Shown: positions 31,080-33,312 of the stretch, piece by piece
Numbering within the stretch: the stretch's first letter is position 1
Layout of the letters: every line of letters begins with the position of its first letter
Assembly (NCBI GenBank): GCA_964435115.1
Contig: CAYSYM010000042.1
Coordinates: 1-33,312, forward strand
Direction: 5' to 3'
DNA length: 33,312 nt
From: CAYSYM01 sp964435115
GTDB lineage: Bacteria; Chloroflexota; UBA6077; CF-72
Notes under the pieces: model-generated
The model's input: the letters and a program-made list of their open reading frames with translations, nothing else
What the model was told of the DNA's origin: nothing
Databases searched by the model: none
Made by a program: the position numbers and the translations under genes

Positions 31080-32278
31080 CGGCCGTTGCTCGGCCGGGGC
31101 CGCTGGAAGGGCTGCGCGTCCTGGACGTGGCGACCCTCTTCGCCGGCCCCCTCGTGGCCACCTTCCTCGGCGACTTTGGGGCGGAGGTCATCAAGATCGA
31201 GCACCCCCGGGGCGACCCGGTGCGCCTGCACGGCCACAGCAAGTGCGGCGTCGGCCTGTGGTGGAAAGTGATCGGGCGCAACAAGCGGGCGATCACCCTC
31301 AACTTGGCACAGCCCGAAGGCCAGGACCTCCTGCTCCAGCTCGTCCGGACGGCCGACGTCCTGGTGGAGAACTTCCGCCCGGGCACCCTGGAACGCTGGC
31401 ACCTGGGCCCGGATCGCCTGTACGCGGCGAACCCACGGCTGGTCCTGGTCCGCATGACGGGGTTCGGGCAGTTCGGCCCCTACGCGAACCGGCCGGGGTT
31501 CGGCACCCTGGCCGAAAGCCTGAGCGGCTTTGCCCACATCACGGGCGAGCCGGACGGTCCGCCAACCCTCCCACCCTTCGGCCTCGCCGATGGTATCGCC
31601 GGCCTGGCTGGCACGATCGCCGCGATGTTCGCGCTCTACCACCGTGACGCGCGTGGCGGGCAGGGCCAGGTGATCGACCTCGCCATCATCGAGCCGATCC
31701 TGACGATCCTCGGCGCCCAGCCCACGGTGTACGACCAGCTCGGGATCGTCCAGACCCGCACCGGCAACCGCTCCTTCAACAACGCGCCGCGCAACACCTA
31801 TCAGACCCGTGACGGCAGGTGGGTGGCGGTCTCCACCAGCGCCCAGTCGGTCGCCGAGCGGGTCGTGCGGCTGGTCGGCCGCCCGGAGCTGATCGACGCG
31901 CCCTGGTTCGCGAGCGGCGCGGAGCGGGCGCAGCACGCCGACGAGCTGGACGCGGCGGTTGGCGGCTGGATCGGCCGGCACAGCCTGGACGAGGTGGTGC
32001 GGGCGTTCGAAGCCGCCGAAGCGGCGGTGGCGCCCATCTACGATGTGTCCGACATCATGCGCGACCCGCAGTTCCAGGCCCTGCAGAGTATCGTCAGCGT
32101 GCCCGACGAGGACCTCGGCCAGGTCAAGATGCAGAACGTCCTCTTCCGCCTGCTGGGGACGCCCGGGCAGATCCGCTGGGCAGGCCGCCGGCTGGGCCAG
32201 GACAACCAGGCCGTCTACGGCGAGCTGGGCATCGGCCCCGAGCGACTGGCGGAGCTGAAGGCGCGAGGCGCCATCTAA
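31076..32278 (+). CDS. Class III CoA-transferase (CaiB/BaiF family)
   Basis: 400-residue CoA-transferase that moves CoA between carboxylic acids. Landmarks: PLEGLRVLDVATLFAGP (9-25), FGAEVIKIEHPRGD (34-47), LVENFRPGTLERW and catalytic D172 in LADGIAGLAG. The C-terminal part with APIYDVSDIMRDPQF is the usual family close. The ATG overlaps the amidohydrolase stop (ATGA), so the two are made together. In this setting it may activate the acid released after ring opening (inference). No thioesterase or acyl-CoA dehydrogenase is seen in the window. Confidence 0.93.
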   Translation: MTAVARPGPLEGLRVLDVATLFAGPLVATFLGDFGAEVIKIEHPRGDPVRLHGHSKCGVGLWWKVIGRNKRAITLNLAQPEGQDLLLQLVRTADVLVENFRPGTLERWHLGPDRLYAANPRLVLVRMTGFGQFGPYANRPGFGTLAESLSGFAHITGEPDGPPTLPPFGLADGIAGLAGTIAAMFALYHRDARGGQGQVIDLAIIEPILTILGAQPTVYDQLGIVQTRTGNRSFNNAPRNTYQTRDGRWVAVSTSAQSVAERVVRLVGRPELIDAPWFASGAERAQHADELDAAVGGWIGRHSLDEVVRAFEAAEAAVAPIYDVSDIMRDPQFQALQSIVSVPDEDLGQVKMQNVLFRLLGTPGQIRWAGRRLGQDNQAVYGELGIGPERLAELKARGAI

Positions 32279-32307
32279 CGGCTCACTCCCGAAGGAGGTG
32301 CGGACGA

Positions 32308-33162
32308 ATGGGCTCTGAACGAGCGCGAACGGACGCGTGGGCCGACCTGGTGGAGCACGGGCGCGTGTACGACTTGGCGCACCCGCTCGAGCCCGCCATG
32401 CCGGTCTCACCGAATCACCCGGGCTTTCGCATGGCGCTCGTGCGCCGCCATGGGGACGTGGTGCGGGCAGACGGGGGCTCGGCCAGCAACGAGCTGATCG
32501 TCATGGGTGGCCACACGGGCACGCACCTGGATGCACTCGCCCACGTCTCCCAGGACGGCCGGCTGTACGGCGGCGCGGATGCCCAGCGGGCGCAGACGGG
32601 GGGGCGCTTCACGCTGCTGGGCGTCGAGACGGTGGCGCCGATCTTTGTTCGCGGGGTGCTGCTCGACGTGGCCGGCCACCGCGGCGTGGGCAGCCTGCCG
32701 CCCGGCGAGCGCATCACCGGGGAGGAGCTGCAGGCGGTCGCCGCGGCCGAAGGGGTGGTAGTGCCCAGGGGCAGCGCCGTCCTGGTCCGGTCCGGCTGGG
32801 CGCGCCACTGGGATGACCCGGCTGCCTACCTCGGCCATGCGAGCGGCGTCCCCGGGCCAGACCCGTCCGCCGCCACCTGGCTCGCATCCCTGGGGCCCCG
32901 GGTGACGGGGCACGACAGCATGGCCTACGAGCACCTGGCTCCGGACGCCGGGCACGCGCTGCTCCCGGTCCACCGCATCCTGCTCGTCGAGCACGGCGTC
33001 CACCTGATCGAGAACCTAGACCTGGAGCAGCTCGCGGCCGACCGGGTGTACCGCTTCCTGTTCATCTGCCTGCCGCTCAAGCTCGTGGGCGGCACCGGCT
33101 CGCCTGTGCGGCCGATCGCCGTGGCGTTCGAGGCGGGCCGTGGGGGAGACCCCGTGGCGTGA
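32308..33162 (+). CDS. Cyclase-family metal hydrolase (kynurenine formamidase-like)
   Basis: 284-residue member of the cyclase/KynB family (Mn/Zn amide or lactone hydrolases such as isatin hydrolase and kynurenine formamidase). The defining metal motif H69-T-G-T-H73-L-D75-ALA-H79 is present in GGHTGTHLDALAH; YDLAHPLEPAMPVSPNHP precedes it, and SAVLVRSGWARHW and the late LIENLDLEQLA follow. The ATG is preceded by an excellent GAAGGAGGTG site. It lies 29 bp after the CoA-transferase. With a hydantoinase-type enzyme in the same operon it may perform a second amide-bond cleavage. The substrate is not determined. Confidence 0.92.
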   Translation: MGSERARTDAWADLVEHGRVYDLAHPLEPAMPVSPNHPGFRMALVRRHGDVVRADGGSASNELIVMGGHTGTHLDALAHVSQDGRLYGGADAQRAQTGGRFTLLGVETVAPIFVRGVLLDVAGHRGVGSLPPGERITGEELQAVAAAEGVVVPRGSAVLVRSGWARHWDDPAAYLGHASGVPGPDPSAATWLASLGPRVTGHDSMAYEHLAPDAGHALLPVHRILLVEHGVHLIENLDLEQLAADRVYRFLFICLPLKLVGGTGSPVRPIAVAFEAGRGGDPVA

Positions 33163-33312
33163 CCCGACAGCCGGGACCGCGAGCGCAGCGGGCCACGACC
33201 CTCGCCGACCGGCTGGCCGCCTTCGCCGCCGAGACGCGCTTCGACCGGCTCCCCGGGGAGGTGGAGGCGAGCGTCAAGCTGCGCGTGCTGGACACGCTCG
33301 GCATCTGCCTGG
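33159..33312 (+). CDS. MmgE/PrpD family protein, N-terminal part (cut by the window edge)
   Basis: Only 51 codons are visible: after a short leader comes ATTLADRLAAFAAETRF, then DRLPGEVEASVKLRVLDTLGICL, the standard opening of MmgE/PrpD (2-methylcitrate dehydratase-like) proteins. The GTG start overlaps the cyclase stop (GTGA), placing it in the same operon. Relatives dehydrate methylcitrate, decarboxylate cis-aconitate or act on unknown cyclic or branched acids. Confidence 0.8.
   Translation, partial: MTRQPGPRAQRATTLADRLAAFAAETRFDRLPGEVEASVKLRVLDTLGICL

Overview
This is a gene-dense, very high-GC bacterial window with no rRNA, tRNA, CRISPR array or intact mobile element that I could find. 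Several features suggest a Chloroflexota (Thermomicrobia-like) or deep actinobacterial chromosome: strong G/C preference at third codon positions, many GTG starts, eleven stop/start overlaps of the GTGA/ATGA/TGATG type, leaderless TANNNT promoters a few bases before start codons, a coenzyme F420 gene (cofE), selenocysteine genes (selA, selB), a DUF6448 protein and several IclR regulators. The phylum is an inference from style and gene content, not a measured placement.

Layout, left to right. (a) 167-810: VapBC-type toxin-antitoxin pair on the minus strand with a palindromic operator. (b) 1082-1612: DUF6448 protein, minus. (c) 2021-3855: short-chain dehydrogenase plus a zinc alcohol dehydrogenase of the Rhodococcus ADH-A type. 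(d) 4298-5964: a divergent heme-copper-oxidase subunit I-like membrane protein plus a 28-residue one-helix peptide, ended by a 17-bp-arm hairpin. (e) 13371 down to 6131 (minus): IclR regulator, peptide-binding lipoprotein, two Dpp-type permeases, CapA-like phosphoesterase, a decapitated MDR oxidoreductase and an M19 dipeptidase. This looks like a peptide uptake and cleavage operon that lacks its own ATPase subunits. (f) 18495 down to 13684 (minus): two tandem TenA-like proteins, selA and selB, with a small orphan ribbon-helix-helix ORF at the end. (g) 18980-22034 (plus): a serine hydrolase lipoprotein, two arrays of heptamer repeats, an Ldh2-family dehydrogenase and a VOC protein. (h) 26015 down to 22064 (minus): an IclR-PNPOx fusion protein, an NMT1/THI5-like binding lipoprotein, an ABC ATPase and CofE. 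A frameshifted tail of an F420-dependent luciferase-like oxidoreductase lies just upstream. (i) 26306-28070 (plus): a leaderless IclR regulator and a bicupin. (j) 28485-29167: a second toxin-antitoxin pair (Phd/YefM-PIN). (k) 29592 to the right edge: a hydantoinase-type amidohydrolase, class III CoA-transferase, cyclase-family hydrolase and the start of an MmgE/PrpD protein.

How they fit together. The clearest new link is a 13-bp palindrome GGAAC-N3-RTTCC just downstream of a TACACT/TACAAT -10 box at both the IclR gene (26308-26320) and the hydantoinase operon (29546-29558). It predicts that this IclR protein controls itself and the catabolic operon 3 kb downstream. Block (h) joins a sensor-like IclR domain, a flavin/F420-type PNPOx domain, a transporter with no permease and an F420 side-chain ligase in one coupled transcription unit, which I do not recognise as a described system. 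The presence of cofE and an F420-oxidoreductase relic suggests local F420 metabolism. Functions of the catabolic clusters are inferred from families; substrates cannot be read from the sequence.
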